29,044 nt of DNA, from the NCBI GenBank assembly GCA_045653945.1, contig JAZOML010000047.1, positions 1 through 29,044 on the forward strand, read 5' to 3'. A model generated the notes under the pieces. It searched no databases. It had not been told where the DNA came from and saw nothing but the letters and a program-made list of their open reading frames with translations. The DNA is from SIG673 sp045653945. Lineage in GTDB: Bacteria > Bacillota > Clostridia > Oscillospirales > CAG-272. The translations under genes were made by a program, and so were the position numbers. Below are positions 16,363-24,176 of this stretch, piece by piece; position 1 is the stretch's first letter; every line of letters starts with the position of its first letter.

Positions 16363-18219
16363 TTAAGCTTTTTTAAGAACGGTGGAATTTGCGGTGATTT
16401 TGTTTATCCAGTCAACTCCAAGGGTAATTCCGTTTTCGTCAATTTCAGCAGCGGTGAGCATTTTGCCGTCTACAACGTAGCTTGCATTTTCATCAAGTGC
16501 GGGGTATACGGTAATATCATTCTGGATAGCGTACTTTGCGTAAGAGAAAATCTTGATTTCGTTATAGTCTATATCGTTAAACTGTAGAACTAGCATTGTA
16601 TCGGTATCGCAAAGGATATGGCACTCACTCTTTGCCCAGAATTCTCTGTCGCGCTTAAACTCCTCAAACTTTTCCTTTAAGGTTGCGATAAGATTGGCGG
16701 AAAGCTTGGTGAGGTTGCAGGACATACCGATAGGACCGCCGAACATTACGCTACGCAGGTAGCTTTCCTGTATTGCCTCAAGGTGTGTCCAGTCGTGGTT
16801 TCCGCTTGCAAGTATCTTTTCGCCATACTCCTTACCGTAAACGGGAGTAAAGCCTTCAAGGCTCGATATGGTGAGCCAGGTTTCAAGCGCACGGGAGGGC
16901 ATACGGATAAGGGTATTCTTGAAAATTTCAAGCTGAGTATAAAGGCTATGGTTATCGCTTATCCAGAAGGAGTCAAAGCCTTCAAGACTTGCAAGGGACA
17001 TACGAAGTCCACCGCTTGCGCAGTTTTCGAGGTAAACCTCGGGGTGCTCACGGTTTATACGGTGTAAAAATTCGTGGTAACCCTTGAAAAATTCAATAAA
17101 CGAGTGATTGGTGGAATCGTAAGTAAGGTCATCGTTATAGTCGAATTTGATGTACTCAATTCCGTACTTTACTATGTTATCCTCAAGTTTTTTGTAAATG
17201 TATTCACGGGTGTCGGGGTTTGCGAAGTTTACAAACGCATATCCTCCCTCAACAATATAGTGCTCGGGGTGCTCCTTGAAGGTTTTCGAGGTGAGCGAGG
17301 CTCTTTCAATTTCAAACCAAAGACCGAATTTAAGACCTGCCTTACGAACCTCATCGGCAAATTCCTTCATTCTGCCCGCCATTGAATCCTCAGTTTCCTC
17401 AGTCCAGTCGCCAAGGTTATCCCAAACCTTATAGGGCTTATCGTACCAGCCTGCGTCTATGGTAAAGTATTCAAGACCGAGCTCCTTTGCCTTTTCAAGC
17501 TGAGCCATAAGCTCATCAAAGTTAACGTTATCAAATTTGGAAAGCCAGGTATCATAAGCAAGAGGCATAAGTCTCGCAGGCTTTATATCGTTATAGTAGC
17601 GATGGAGCTTGTATGCGTCCATATCCACCTTGTTTTTGAATTCATAGTAAAGAATTGTTGGCATTTCAAGGCTTTTGCCTGCTTCAAGGGTATACGCAAA
17701 ACCCTTTTCGCTTATACCGATTTCAACATCAATTGTCTTTTTGTGGTCGGAGGTGTAGTCCTTTCTTGCCTTCATTTGCCAAGTTCCCTCGGCAAGAATA
17801 TGGAACGCCATACCTCTGCCGTTTTGAGTGTTGTAAATTGCAAGGAAGGGAGCTGTTCCCGTATTGGTTCTTATATCCGCATTGCCAACACCGGTTTCGG
17901 TAATAAGGGTGTGCCAAGCACCGATGCTCTCGTGTGTCCACTCGCTATACTGTGTATATACCTCGTATTCGCCGCCGTTAAAACGGAATTTTGAAAGAAC
18001 TGCACGAAGGTCGATAGCCTTATCGGATACGTTTTTAAAAACGTCCTTTCTTACGCATACGCCGGAGGGGTGCTTGGTTATAGTGGTAGTAACCTCGTAG
18101 CCTTCGTCCTTGTAAATTGCACCGTTTTCGGTCTTTTCAATCTCACCCGTAGGCATAGCAAAGCTACCTCTGAGGGTATACATATCGTGTACCTTATTCA
18201 TTCTGAAATTCATAGTCAT
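16363..18219 (-). CDS. Alpha-galactosidase, GH36 type
   Basis: It hydrolyses terminal alpha-galactosyl residues, as in melibiose and raffinose-type sugars, by a retaining mechanism. The 618-aa protein has a beta-rich N-terminal domain, then the barrel with IDAGWY (254-259), WFEIE (301-305), and the nucleophile D360 in IKFDYN. ENCASGG (398-404) and the acid/base D422 in WISDN follow. All key residues are present. It is shorter than the usual 700-plus residues, mainly at the N-terminus. There is no signal peptide, so uptake of oligosaccharides is implied. AAGGA lies only 3-4 nt before the first ATG, so the second (18213) may be the true start. It follows the M24 peptidase by 11 nt as the last gene of the minus-strand run. 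Confidence 0.93.
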   Translation of the reverse strand: MTMNFRMNKVHDMYTLRGSFAMPTGEIEKTENGAIYKDEGYEVTTTITKHPSGVCVRKDVFKNVSDKAIDLRAVLSKFRFNGGEYEVYTQYSEWTHESIGAWHTLITETGVGNADIRTNTGTAPFLAIYNTQNGRGMAFHILAEGTWQMKARKDYTSDHKKTIDVEIGISEKGFAYTLEAGKSLEMPTILYYEFKNKVDMDAYKLHRYYNDIKPARLMPLAYDTWLSKFDNVNFDELMAQLEKAKELGLEYFTIDAGWYDKPYKVWDNLGDWTEETEDSMAGRMKEFADEVRKAGLKFGLWFEIERASLTSKTFKEHPEHYIVEGGYAFVNFANPDTREYIYKKLEDNIVKYGIEYIKFDYNDDLTYDSTNHSFIEFFKGYHEFLHRINREHPEVYLENCASGGLRMSLASLEGFDSFWISDNHSLYTQLEIFKNTLIRMPSRALETWLTISSLEGFTPVYGKEYGEKILASGNHDWTHLEAIQESYLRSVMFGGPIGMSCNLTKLSANLIATLKEKFEEFKRDREFWAKSECHILCDTDTMLVLQFNDIDYNEIKIFSYAKYAIQNDITVYPALDENASYVVDGKMLTAAEIDENGITLGVDWINKITANSTVLKKA

Positions 18220-18230
18220 TTTTCCTTATT

Positions 18231-19286
18231 TTAAAGAATTATCAGTTCTTTTTTTGCTTTTGTTAAGTTTTCACAGCCGTTCTCTGTAACGTATACCATA
18301 TCCTCAATTCGCACACCAAAGCGTCCTTCAAGGTATATCCCCGGTTCAACCGTTACAACGTTTCCTTTTTCAAGAGCTGCCTGTGAGCGAGGGGACAGGC
18401 TTATACCCTCGTGGATATAAAGTCCGACACCGTGTCCGAGACTATGCGAAAAGCATTTGCCGTAGCTAGCAGATGCGATTATATCCCTTGCGACCTTATC
18501 GGCATCGGAACACTTTTTGCCTGCCGAGATATATTCAAGCGCCGATTTCTGAGCTTTAAGTACAGTATCGTATACCTTTTTCATCTCGTCGGTTGGCTTA
18601 CCTATACAAACAGTTCTTGTCATATCAGCGCAGTAGCCGTTGAATTTAGCGCCGAAATCCATAGTTAAAAATCCCTTTTGGAGCTTAATATCTCTTGGCA
18701 CTCCGTGAGGAAGCGATGATGCGCTACCCGACACGGCAATAGTATCAAATGCTATACCGTCCGCCCCATTTTTACGCATAAAATATTCAATTTCAAGTGC
18801 CACGTCCCTCTCGGTAACGTCAGGGGATATAAAGTCAAGGATATGCTCAAATGCCGCCTCGGTTATCCTTTGCGCCTTTATGATATTTTGCTTTTCACCC
18901 TCGTCCTTTACGTTGCGTAAGCCCTCAACGAGAGCCCCCATAGGTAAAAAGGTAGCGTTTTCAAGTCCGCGAAGATAAGAGCTAAGCTCCGAGCAGGTTA
19001 CCGTGTTATCCTCATAAAACACAGTTGACTTCTCTGGTATACAGGCTTTAATAAGCTCTGTTCTTTTTCTATCAAGCAAAACTACCTCAAAGCCCTTGGC
19101 TGCATCTCTTTTTGCAACCTCGATATATCTACCGTCGGCAAAAAGGTATGCATTTTTTCGTGTTATCAGCAAAAAGCCGTCGCTGAAGTCCACTCCGCCA
19201 AGATATTTGACGTTAAGCTCGTTTGTTATAAGCAGTGCATCGGCTTTTTGCGGGAATATTTTTCTTAGATTTTCAAGTCTGCTCAT
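18231..19286 (-). CDS. M24 family Xaa-Pro peptidase
   Basis: This 351-aa cytoplasmic metallopeptidase of the aminopeptidase P/prolidase group releases residues next to proline. The N-terminal creatinase-type domain covers about residues 1-125. The pita-bread catalytic domain has all five metal ligands in order: the Asp of MDFGAKF, the Asp of CADMTRT, the His of GHGVGLYIHEG, the Glu of VEPGIYL, and the Glu of RIEDMVYV. Aminopeptidase versus dipeptidase activity cannot be separated by eye. Its start overlaps the aroQ stop as ATGA, so translation is coupled. The pairing of a prolyl peptidase with AroQ and other housekeeping genes recurs in Bacillota. Confidence 0.92.
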   Translation of the reverse strand: MSRLENLRKIFPQKADALLITNELNVKYLGGVDFSDGFLLITRKNAYLFADGRYIEVAKRDAAKGFEVVLLDRKRTELIKACIPEKSTVFYEDNTVTCSELSSYLRGLENATFLPMGALVEGLRNVKDEGEKQNIIKAQRITEAAFEHILDFISPDVTERDVALEIEYFMRKNGADGIAFDTIAVSGSASSLPHGVPRDIKLQKGFLTMDFGAKFNGYCADMTRTVCIGKPTDEMKKVYDTVLKAQKSALEYISAGKKCSDADKVARDIIASASYGKCFSHSLGHGVGLYIHEGISLSPRSQAALEKGNVVTVEPGIYLEGRFGVRIEDMVYVTENGCENLTKAKKELIIL

Positions 19287-19717
19287 TTGCTAAGATACTC
19301 CGCAAGTGCCTGCACGCCGTATTTATATACGCTTTCGCCAAAGCCTGAAATTTGTCCTACGCAAACAGGTGCGATTACCTGCTTATGACGAAATTCCTCT
19401 CTTGCGTAAACATTGGTTATATGCACGTCAACAGCAGGAAGTGTGCAGCCTGCCACCGCATCGCGAATACCTATTGAATAGTGCGACCAAGCGCCGCAGT
19501 TCATAACAATTCCGTCGTAGACTCCACGTGCCGCATAGAGCTTTTCAACGAATTCACCCTCAAAATTGGTGGTAAAGGTATCAATTTCAATATCATTTTC
19601 ATTGCCCCATTTTTTCACGTCGGAAAGAATATCGTCAAGTGTTCTGTTTCCGTACTTTGCAGGCTCACGGGTGCCGAGCATACAAAGGTTTATGCCGTTC
19701 ATTATAAGTATTTTCAT
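19283..19717 (-). CDS. aroQ: Type II 3-dehydroquinate dehydratase
   Basis: AroQ dehydrates 3-dehydroquinate to 3-dehydroshikimate in the shikimate pathway, as a dodecamer. The 144-aa length is right. Active-site residues are visible: R17 and Y22 in GTREPAKYG, N73 in NCGAWSHYS, H79, H99 in VDVHITN, and the Arg of YAREEFRH. Several usually fixed positions differ. NGPNLNLLG is NGINLCMLG, the NPGA proline is Cys74, and the SNHEGE histidine is Phe52. The gene is otherwise intact. Its start overlaps the stop of the endonuclease IV gene (TAATG) and its stop overlaps the peptidase gene. No other shikimate gene is nearby. Confidence 0.93.
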   Translation of the reverse strand: MKILIMNGINLCMLGTREPAKYGNRTLDDILSDVKKWGNENDIEIDTFTTNFEGEFVEKLYAARGVYDGIVMNCGAWSHYSIGIRDAVAGCTLPAVDVHITNVYAREEFRHKQVIAPVCVGQISGFGESVYKYGVQALAEYLSK

Positions 19718-20565
19718 TATCCTTTTGCCCTTTCGTAAATTTGCTTCATAGCAAGAGCATCACGTGCCTGAGTGCCGTCGCTCTCACATATTATCGTGGG
19801 AGCATATCCGCACTTTGCAATAACCTCAGCAAGAGGCTCAAATTCGGGGCCGTAAACGGTGTCCTCAAAGGTAAGGTGCTTCTTTTCGCCTGAGCCCGTG
19901 TATTCAATTTTGGAAAAATGGCAGTGCAAATTCCTTGCGTAATCATCACCTAGCTGCTCTCCGATATAATCAAAAACTCTCTTATAATCGTCCTCACTTA
20001 CAAAAAGCGACCCTATATTTCTTGCGTTAAGGTGTCCGAAATCAACAACGGGGCGAAGTCTTTTATCTATTTTACAAATCTCAACTACCTCTTCAAGTGT
20101 GCCAAGCTGATTTACCTTGCCCATTGTTTCAAGCCCAAAACCAACCTTGGTATCAGGGAGTGCTGCAAGAGTACGATACATTGTATCCTTTGCAAGTGCA
20201 ACCGCCTCCGCTCTTGTTATCTTTGATGCCGAGCCGGTATGAATTACAATGACGTTTGCCCTCATAACCTCTGCGGCGTGCACAGACTGTCTGATATATT
20301 CAATGCTTTTAAGGCGGGTTTCCTCAACCGTTCCAGAAAGGGAAATAAAATACGGTGCGTGAAGAGAAAGCGCTATACCGTTTTTTCTTGCCTCGTCGCC
20401 TATTTTGGCAAAAGCCTCGTCCGAGCCACGCACACCCTGACCGCACTGATACTCGTAGGCGTCAAGTCCGTATTCCTTTAACCAAGCAGGCGCTTGGTAG
20501 GTGCTTTTAAGCTTTGCGGCGGCAAAATCAAGTCCGTTACCCGCAGGTCCGAATTTTGCAAACAT
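19717..20565 (-). CDS. nfo: Endonuclease IV-family AP endonuclease
   Basis: The protein should nick DNA 5' of abasic sites in base-excision repair. The 282-aa TIM barrel carries a full set of candidate metal ligands in family order: H69 (SLHAPYF), H109 (VIHTG), E146 (LETMGK), D175 and H178 (VVDFGHLNAR), H214/H216 (HCHFSKI), H230 and E261 (ICESDG). That makes true Nfo activity more likely than a sugar isomerase of the same fold, though the HCHFSKI segment differs from the canonical H-N-DSK pattern. It starts 3 nt after yqeG and overlaps aroQ by 1 nt, so it is within a tightly packed run. Confidence 0.85.
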   Translation of the reverse strand: MFAKFGPAGNGLDFAAAKLKSTYQAPAWLKEYGLDAYEYQCGQGVRGSDEAFAKIGDEARKNGIALSLHAPYFISLSGTVEETRLKSIEYIRQSVHAAEVMRANVIVIHTGSASKITRAEAVALAKDTMYRTLAALPDTKVGFGLETMGKVNQLGTLEEVVEICKIDKRLRPVVDFGHLNARNIGSLFVSEDDYKRVFDYIGEQLGDDYARNLHCHFSKIEYTGSGEKKHLTFEDTVYGPEFEPLAEVIAKCGYAPTIICESDGTQARDALAMKQIYERAKG

Positions 20566-20568
20566 ATC

Positions 20569-21081
20569 TTATTTTTCCTTTTTTCTTTGTCTTCTTTTAT
20601 ACGCAGCAATTATAGGCTTTTCAAGAAGTCTTTTACTCTTAAAAAACAGGTTTGTTTTATCCTTTATCGGCTTTACTAAAATTGCAAGTTTTAATTTTGC
20701 ATTTCTGCCGCAAAGCACGTCGGTAAATACCTGGTCGCCGATAATTGCGGTTTCCTCAGCCTTAAGTCCCATTGCATCAAGTGCTCGCTTACACGCCTTT
20801 TTAAAAGGCTTTCCGCTATCAAAAAATGCAGGACAGCCGAGAGTACTGTTATAAAGCTCTACTCTACCCTTATGATTGTTAGACACAAACGACGTTTTTA
20901 TACCGTTTTCGTGCATAAGGCTAAGCCAAGCGAGGTTTTCCTCGGTAGGCTCGGGAATTTCATAGGGAACGAGCGTATTATCAATATCGAGAATAAGCCC
21001 CTTTACGCCGTGTTTTTTTAACAGCTCGGGTTTTACCTCATATACAGTATCAAAATAATAATCAGGTACAAAAAGTCCCAT
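20569..21081 (-). CDS. yqeG: YqeG-family HAD phosphatase
   Basis: This 170-aa HAD superfamily class IIIA protein is of the YqeG type; relatives act on phosphatidylglycerophosphate. HAD motif 1 is DIDNT (32-36), motif 2 is SNN (67-69), the motif 3 lysine is in SGKPFKKA (near 90), and motif 4 is GDQVFTD (115-121). All are intact. The basic C-terminal tail (KRRQRKKEK) is a common YqeG trait and could bind membrane lipid. In Bacillus the gene sits with aroE and other housekeeping genes; here it precedes nfo and aroQ. A structured 76-nt gap separates it from the upstream epimerase gene. Confidence 0.9.
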   Translation of the reverse strand: MGLFVPDYYFDTVYEVKPELLKKHGVKGLILDIDNTLVPYEIPEPTEENLAWLSLMHENGIKTSFVSNNHKGRVELYNSTLGCPAFFDSGKPFKKACKRALDAMGLKAEETAIIGDQVFTDVLCGRNAKLKLAILVKPIKDKTNLFFKSKRLLEKPIIAAYKRRQRKKEK

Positions 21082-21100
21082 TTATTTTTCCTTTCCTTGT

Positions 21101-21162
21101 GATAGCAAGGCGGTTTCGCACCGCTTTTGAATTATTTTCAAGCATTTTATTTGCCTGCTATC
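21101..21162 (-). other. Intercistronic hairpin region between epimerase and yqeG
   Basis: GATAGC (21101-21106) pairs with GCTATC (21157-21162), which overlaps the epimerase stop codon. Inside, GCGGT (21110-21114) and ACCGC (21120-21124) form a hairpin with a 5-nt loop. There is no T-tract on the minus strand, so partial termination or RNA processing is more likely than full termination. Confidence 0.4.
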
Positions 21163-22033
21163 CTATCGTAATATCAAAGCTCATTGTGTGGCTTTCGCCC
21201 TCTTTTAAGCAAAACATTTGCTTTTTGGTTTCAATGTCGTCAATAACTCCGTCAAATGCAGGCACCGACGTCCAAGGCTCTATGCAAATAAACGGCGCTT
21301 CCGAGCCTGTGGTATGCCAAAGCCCGAGATTTTTAAATTCGGGGTATTCCACTCTTACAAACACGTCGTTCTTCTTACTTCTTAAAGTAATAGCCTTACT
21401 CATATCCGTATAGAAAAGTCCGTCGTTGTCAAACATTTTATGGTACATTTCGATTATTCTACCGTTTGTAAGGCAAACAGGCTCGGTTTTTCCCGTATCA
21501 TAAAGTGGAGTAAAAACAAGCCTTTTAATTGACGTTACACCATCAAATTCAAGGTAATAATCATCAAAGCTCTCGTTTTCGCAAAGCGGAACGTTAAAGC
21601 CGGGGTGTCCGCCAAGCGAAAAATACATTGGGGCGTTTCCCGTGTTTTTAACCGTATATTCGGTGGTTACGGTGGTATCCTTAATTATATATCTTACATT
21701 GTAGACAAAATCAAAGGGGTATTGCGACTTAATCATCTCATCGGGCACAAGAGTAAAAAGCATTTCGCTATCATTTACAACCTCACCCTTAATTTCAGTC
21801 TTACGGACAAAGCCGTGAGAGCCCATTTCGTATTCTTTGCCCTTATATGTATACTTACCGTTTGTAAGTCTTCCGCAAATCGGAAAAAGATTATAGGCCT
21901 TGCCGTCCCAATAAGGAGCTGTTCCCTGCCAAAGATATTCCTTGCCGTTTTTCTTTAAAACAATACTTTGAAGCTCGGCGCCCTTTTCGGCAGCGCTTAC
22001 CTTTATTTTATCATTTTCAATGGTATATAGCAT
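21158..22033 (-). CDS. Aldose 1-epimerase family protein, LacX type
   Basis: The 291-aa protein belongs to the galactose-mutarotase-like fold. It probably interconverts alpha and beta anomers of a hexose or hexose phosphate. Family landmarks are the early PICGRL segment near residue 50, H73 in SHGF, H143 in GGHPGFN (the proton-donating histidine region) and E252 in CIEPW (the general base). This spacing fits the LacX branch rather than classic GalM. A role after alpha-galactosidase, at the far end of the same run, is plausible because free galactose would need mutarotation. It begins 15 nt after the phosphoribosyltransferase gene. Confidence 0.88.
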   Translation of the reverse strand: MLYTIENDKIKVSAAEKGAELQSIVLKKNGKEYLWQGTAPYWDGKAYNLFPICGRLTNGKYTYKGKEYEMGSHGFVRKTEIKGEVVNDSEMLFTLVPDEMIKSQYPFDFVYNVRYIIKDTTVTTEYTVKNTGNAPMYFSLGGHPGFNVPLCENESFDDYYLEFDGVTSIKRLVFTPLYDTGKTEPVCLTNGRIIEMYHKMFDNDGLFYTDMSKAITLRSKKNDVFVRVEYPEFKNLGLWHTTGSEAPFICIEPWTSVPAFDGVIDDIETKKQMFCLKEGESHTMSFDITIG

Positions 22034-22048
22034 TTCTTATCACCCAAA

Positions 22049-22606
22049 TTACCAAATAGGCTCGCCGTCGGGGGTAAACAAGGGAAGCTTCTCAAGATAA
22101 ATTATATCCTTGCGCTCGGTTGCATCACCCTCGGCAAGAATTGCCATTTTTGCAACTGTAATACCGCCAGCCGCCTCAACCAGCTTTTCAAGTGCATTAA
22201 GCGACTCACCTGTTGAGATAACGTCATCAACAATAACTATTCTCTTACCCTTCATAAGCTCAGCATCAACAGTGTCAAGATAAAGCTTTTGTGTGCCTGC
22301 GGTGGTTATGGAGTTTACCGCAACCTCAAAAACACCCGTCATATAAGCCTTGGTATTTTTTCTTGCAAGCATATATTTTTTGTCGCCGTTAAGTCTTGCC
22401 ATTTCGTGTACAAGCGGAATTCCCTTTGCCTCGGCAGTGATAAGGTAATCGTATTCAGGTGCTTTCTCAAGAAGCGCCTGAGCTGCCGCAGTAGTCAGCT
22501 CACAATCTCCGAAAATAACAAATGCTCCGATTGAGAGCTTGTCATTGATAGGACAAATAGGAAGTGCACGCTCCACTCCGGCGATAGTCATTTCATAGTA
22601 TTTCAT
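22049..22606 (-). CDS. Apt-like purine phosphoribosyltransferase
   Basis: The 185-aa protein is a type I phosphoribosyltransferase. The PRPP-binding loop is VDDVISTGES (126-135), preceded by the AEAKGIP loop (58-64) and an ARKNTK stretch (81-86), the layout of adenine and xanthine phosphoribosyltransferases. It likely salvages a purine base with PRPP. The base specificity is not clear: it lacks enough features to call Apt rather than Xpt. I chose ATG 22606 because GGAGG lies exactly 9 nt upstream; an in-frame ATG at 22648 has no ribosome site and sits about on the predicted transcript start. It is the first gene of the minus-strand run. Confidence 0.88.
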   Translation of the reverse strand: MKYYEMTIAGVERALPICPINDKLSIGAFVIFGDCELTTAAAQALLEKAPEYDYLITAEAKGIPLVHEMARLNGDKKYMLARKNTKAYMTGVFEVAVNSITTAGTQKLYLDTVDAELMKGKRIVIVDDVISTGESLNALEKLVEAAGGITVAKMAILAEGDATERKDIIYLEKLPLFTPDGEPIW

Positions 22607-22650
22607 AAATAGCAACCTCCGTGCATAAATATTTATAATATTCCACAAAC

Positions 22651-22679
22651 ATTATACAACTAATTTATTTATTTGTCAA
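22651..22679 (-). promoter_or_regulatory. Consensus sigma-A promoter of the 22606-16363 run
   Basis: On the minus strand TTGACA (22679-22674) and TATAAT (22656-22651) are both perfect and are spaced by exactly 17 nt. The transcript start should be near 22645, giving a leader of about 40 nt. This is the strongest-looking promoter in the window. Confidence 0.9.
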
Positions 22680-22689
22680 TTAAAATAAC

Positions 22690-22980
22690 GCCGATTTTTT
22701 ATTTTTTGAACTTTCCGCCGTTTTTAACAAAAGTACTGCTATTTTTTTGATATTTATGACGGCATATTCCGCTTAAATACAGTAATTCACACTTAAAATG
22801 ACAGAAAATTCATTTTATTTCGCATTAAAAAGGAATATATTCACTAAATATTCATTTTAAAATCCAAAATACGGCATTTGTTCATTATATATCGAACGCT
22901 TTTACATTTTTTGTTAATTAGTTGCAATAATTATACATAAAACCAATTTAAATGACGATTATCTCCAAAAAAATCAATAT
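22690..22980. other. AT-rich gene-free stretch with repeated TTCATTTTA motif
   Basis: About 290 nt lie between two divergent promoters and hold no credible gene. TTCATTTTA occurs at 22809-22817 and 22851-22859, and its near complement TTAAAATGA occurs at 22793-22801, forming an inverted pair with the first. This may be an operator array or simple AT-rich coincidence. I see nothing else in it. Confidence 0.3.
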
Positions 22981-22988
22981 TTTCCGAT

Positions 22989-23017
22989 TTGCAAATCAGG
23001 TAATTTTTTGTTAAAAT
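22989..23017 (+). promoter_or_regulatory. Sigma-A promoter for the small gene at 23057
   Basis: TTGCAA (22989-22994) and TAAAAT (23012-23017) are spaced by 17 nt. The ribosome site AAGGAGG (23041-23047) is about 20 nt beyond the expected transcript start. Confidence 0.65.
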
Positions 23018-23056
23018 GCTCTTTACCGAAATAAAACGACAAGGAGGGTGTCATTT

Positions 23057-23296
23057 TTGTTAACAAGGAAAAAGACAAAAACTGCGTTTCAGTTAATTGA
23101 AACTCCTGCAATCGACGGGCTCAGTAAAACGGTATTTTCGGTTATTGCGCTTTACATAGAGGGTGATATAACGGTCAGCCGTCTTGCATACGATATTTCA
23201 AGAAATGAAAAAAGAGCCAAGCTTATACTCGGCTTACTTAACAGTAATCCACCCGACAAGGATTGCTTTCTTGACAGCGTTTGTGATTTAGTATAA
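23057..23296 (+). CDS. Small orphan protein of unknown function
   Basis: The 79-aa product is not one I recognise. TTG 23057 is the start, because the perfect AAGGAGG (23041-23047) lies 9 nt upstream; the in-frame GTG at 23048 abuts that site and cannot be used. The protein has a basic N-terminus (LTRKKTK) and a predicted helical middle. The stretch GDITVSRLAYDISRNEKRA (about 36-54) resembles the first helices of a winged-helix or sigma-like DNA-binding unit. It ends acidic, with no membrane segment or signal peptide. The gene has its own promoter and a strong terminator, which makes it a real single-gene unit. A DNA-binding role is a weak inference. Confidence 0.65.
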   Translation: MLTRKKTKTAFQLIETPAIDGLSKTVFSVIALYIEGDITVSRLAYDISRNEKRAKLILGLLNSNPPDKDCFLDSVCDLV

Positions 23297-23324
23297 AAAA
23301 ACGAGCCACACGGCTCGTTTTTTT
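23296..23324. terminator. Bidirectional terminator between the small gene and ispE
   Basis: ACGAGCC (23301-23307) and GGCTCGT (23312-23318) pair around ACAC, extended by A- and T-runs on both sides. It closes the plus-strand small gene and the minus-strand ispE unit together. Confidence 0.92.
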
Positions 23325-24168
23325 ATATTCCGATTTTACATACGAAGGTATTGTAGGGTAATTTTTTTGCAGCTGCCTTAGCCTCATATTCGCTTTGGAA
23401 GATTCCGCATACGGTAGGTCCGCTGCCGCAAAGGAACACCTTTTGACAGCCTGAGCCTTCAAGAGCCGATTTAACCTCGTTAAAGGTCGGACAAACAAGC
23501 TCAAAATCATTTTCAATCTCACCCATAATCGCAAAAAAATCATTTTCAGCTATCGCTCGGGCTATTTTATCGCACGTTTTAAGCGGCACATTTTCACCTC
23601 TGAGGGTATCAAGCATACCGTACACCGAGCCCGTAGATTGCTTTTCGCCGTAGCAAACAAATACACCGTAAATATCAAAATTTATCCTTCCGATTTCCAA
23701 AAGCTCAATACCCGTTCCCCGCCCAAGCATAACCTTATCGCCGTAAAGGAAAAAAGGCACGTCCGCCCCAAGCGATGCGGCTATTTCGGAAAGGGTGGCA
23801 AAATCAAGTGCTCCGTATATTTCGTTCATCGCTTCAAGGACAGCTGCGGCATCAGTGCTACCGCCTGCCATACCCCCCTTTACTGGTATGCGTTTTTCAA
23901 TTTTTATATCCACGCCCCCCGCAATACACGTTTTTTCAAGGTATCGCTTGGCGGCAAGGTATGCTATGTTATCCTCGTTTAAAGGCAGACTAACATTTTC
24001 ACACGTAATACGGATTTCGGGTGTATCCGACACCGTAACCGTTACCGTATCGTAAATACCGACACGGCACATAACGTTTTCAACGTCGTGCCTGCCGTCG
24101 GGACGCTTTTTACCCACCGACAGGAATAAATTAACCTTACCGTAAGCCTTTTTCGTAACGCTTTTCAT
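23323..24168 (-). CDS. ispE: 4-diphosphocytidyl-2-C-methyl-D-erythritol kinase
   Basis: IspE phosphorylates CDP-methylerythritol in the MEP route to isoprenoids. It is a GHMP kinase. Counting from the upstream in-frame ATG at 24180, the substrate-side AYGKVNLFL (12-20), the RPDGRHDVENVM variant of the usual RxDGYH motif, the ATP loop GGMAGGSTDAAA (102-113), the catalytic Asp in GADVPFF (D140) and the C-terminal CGSGPTVCGIF are present. I prefer ATG 24168, because GAGGA lies 5 nt upstream while 24180 has no ribosome site. The ATG at 24180 overlaps the rqcH stop as ATGA. MEP-pathway use, rather than mevalonate, is therefore implied for the organism. Confidence 0.93.
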   Translation of the reverse strand: MKSVTKKAYGKVNLFLSVGKKRPDGRHDVENVMCRVGIYDTVTVTVSDTPEIRITCENVSLPLNEDNIAYLAAKRYLEKTCIAGGVDIKIEKRIPVKGGMAGGSTDAAAVLEAMNEIYGALDFATLSEIAASLGADVPFFLYGDKVMLGRGTGIELLEIGRINFDIYGVFVCYGEKQSTGSVYGMLDTLRGENVPLKTCDKIARAIAENDFFAIMGEIENDFELVCPTFNEVKSALEGSGCQKVFLCGSGPTVCGIFQSEYEAKAAAKKLPYNTFVCKIGI

Positions 24169-24176
24169 ATTTTTCC

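Noticed and set aside
22607..22648. Upstream ATG extension of the phosphoribosyltransferase
   Set aside because: The promoter places the transcript start at about this ATG, it has no ribosome site, and ATG 22606 has GGAGG at 9 nt.
23048..23056. GTG start for the small gene
   Set aside because: It directly abuts the AAGGAGG site, leaving no spacer; TTG 23057 is ideally placed.
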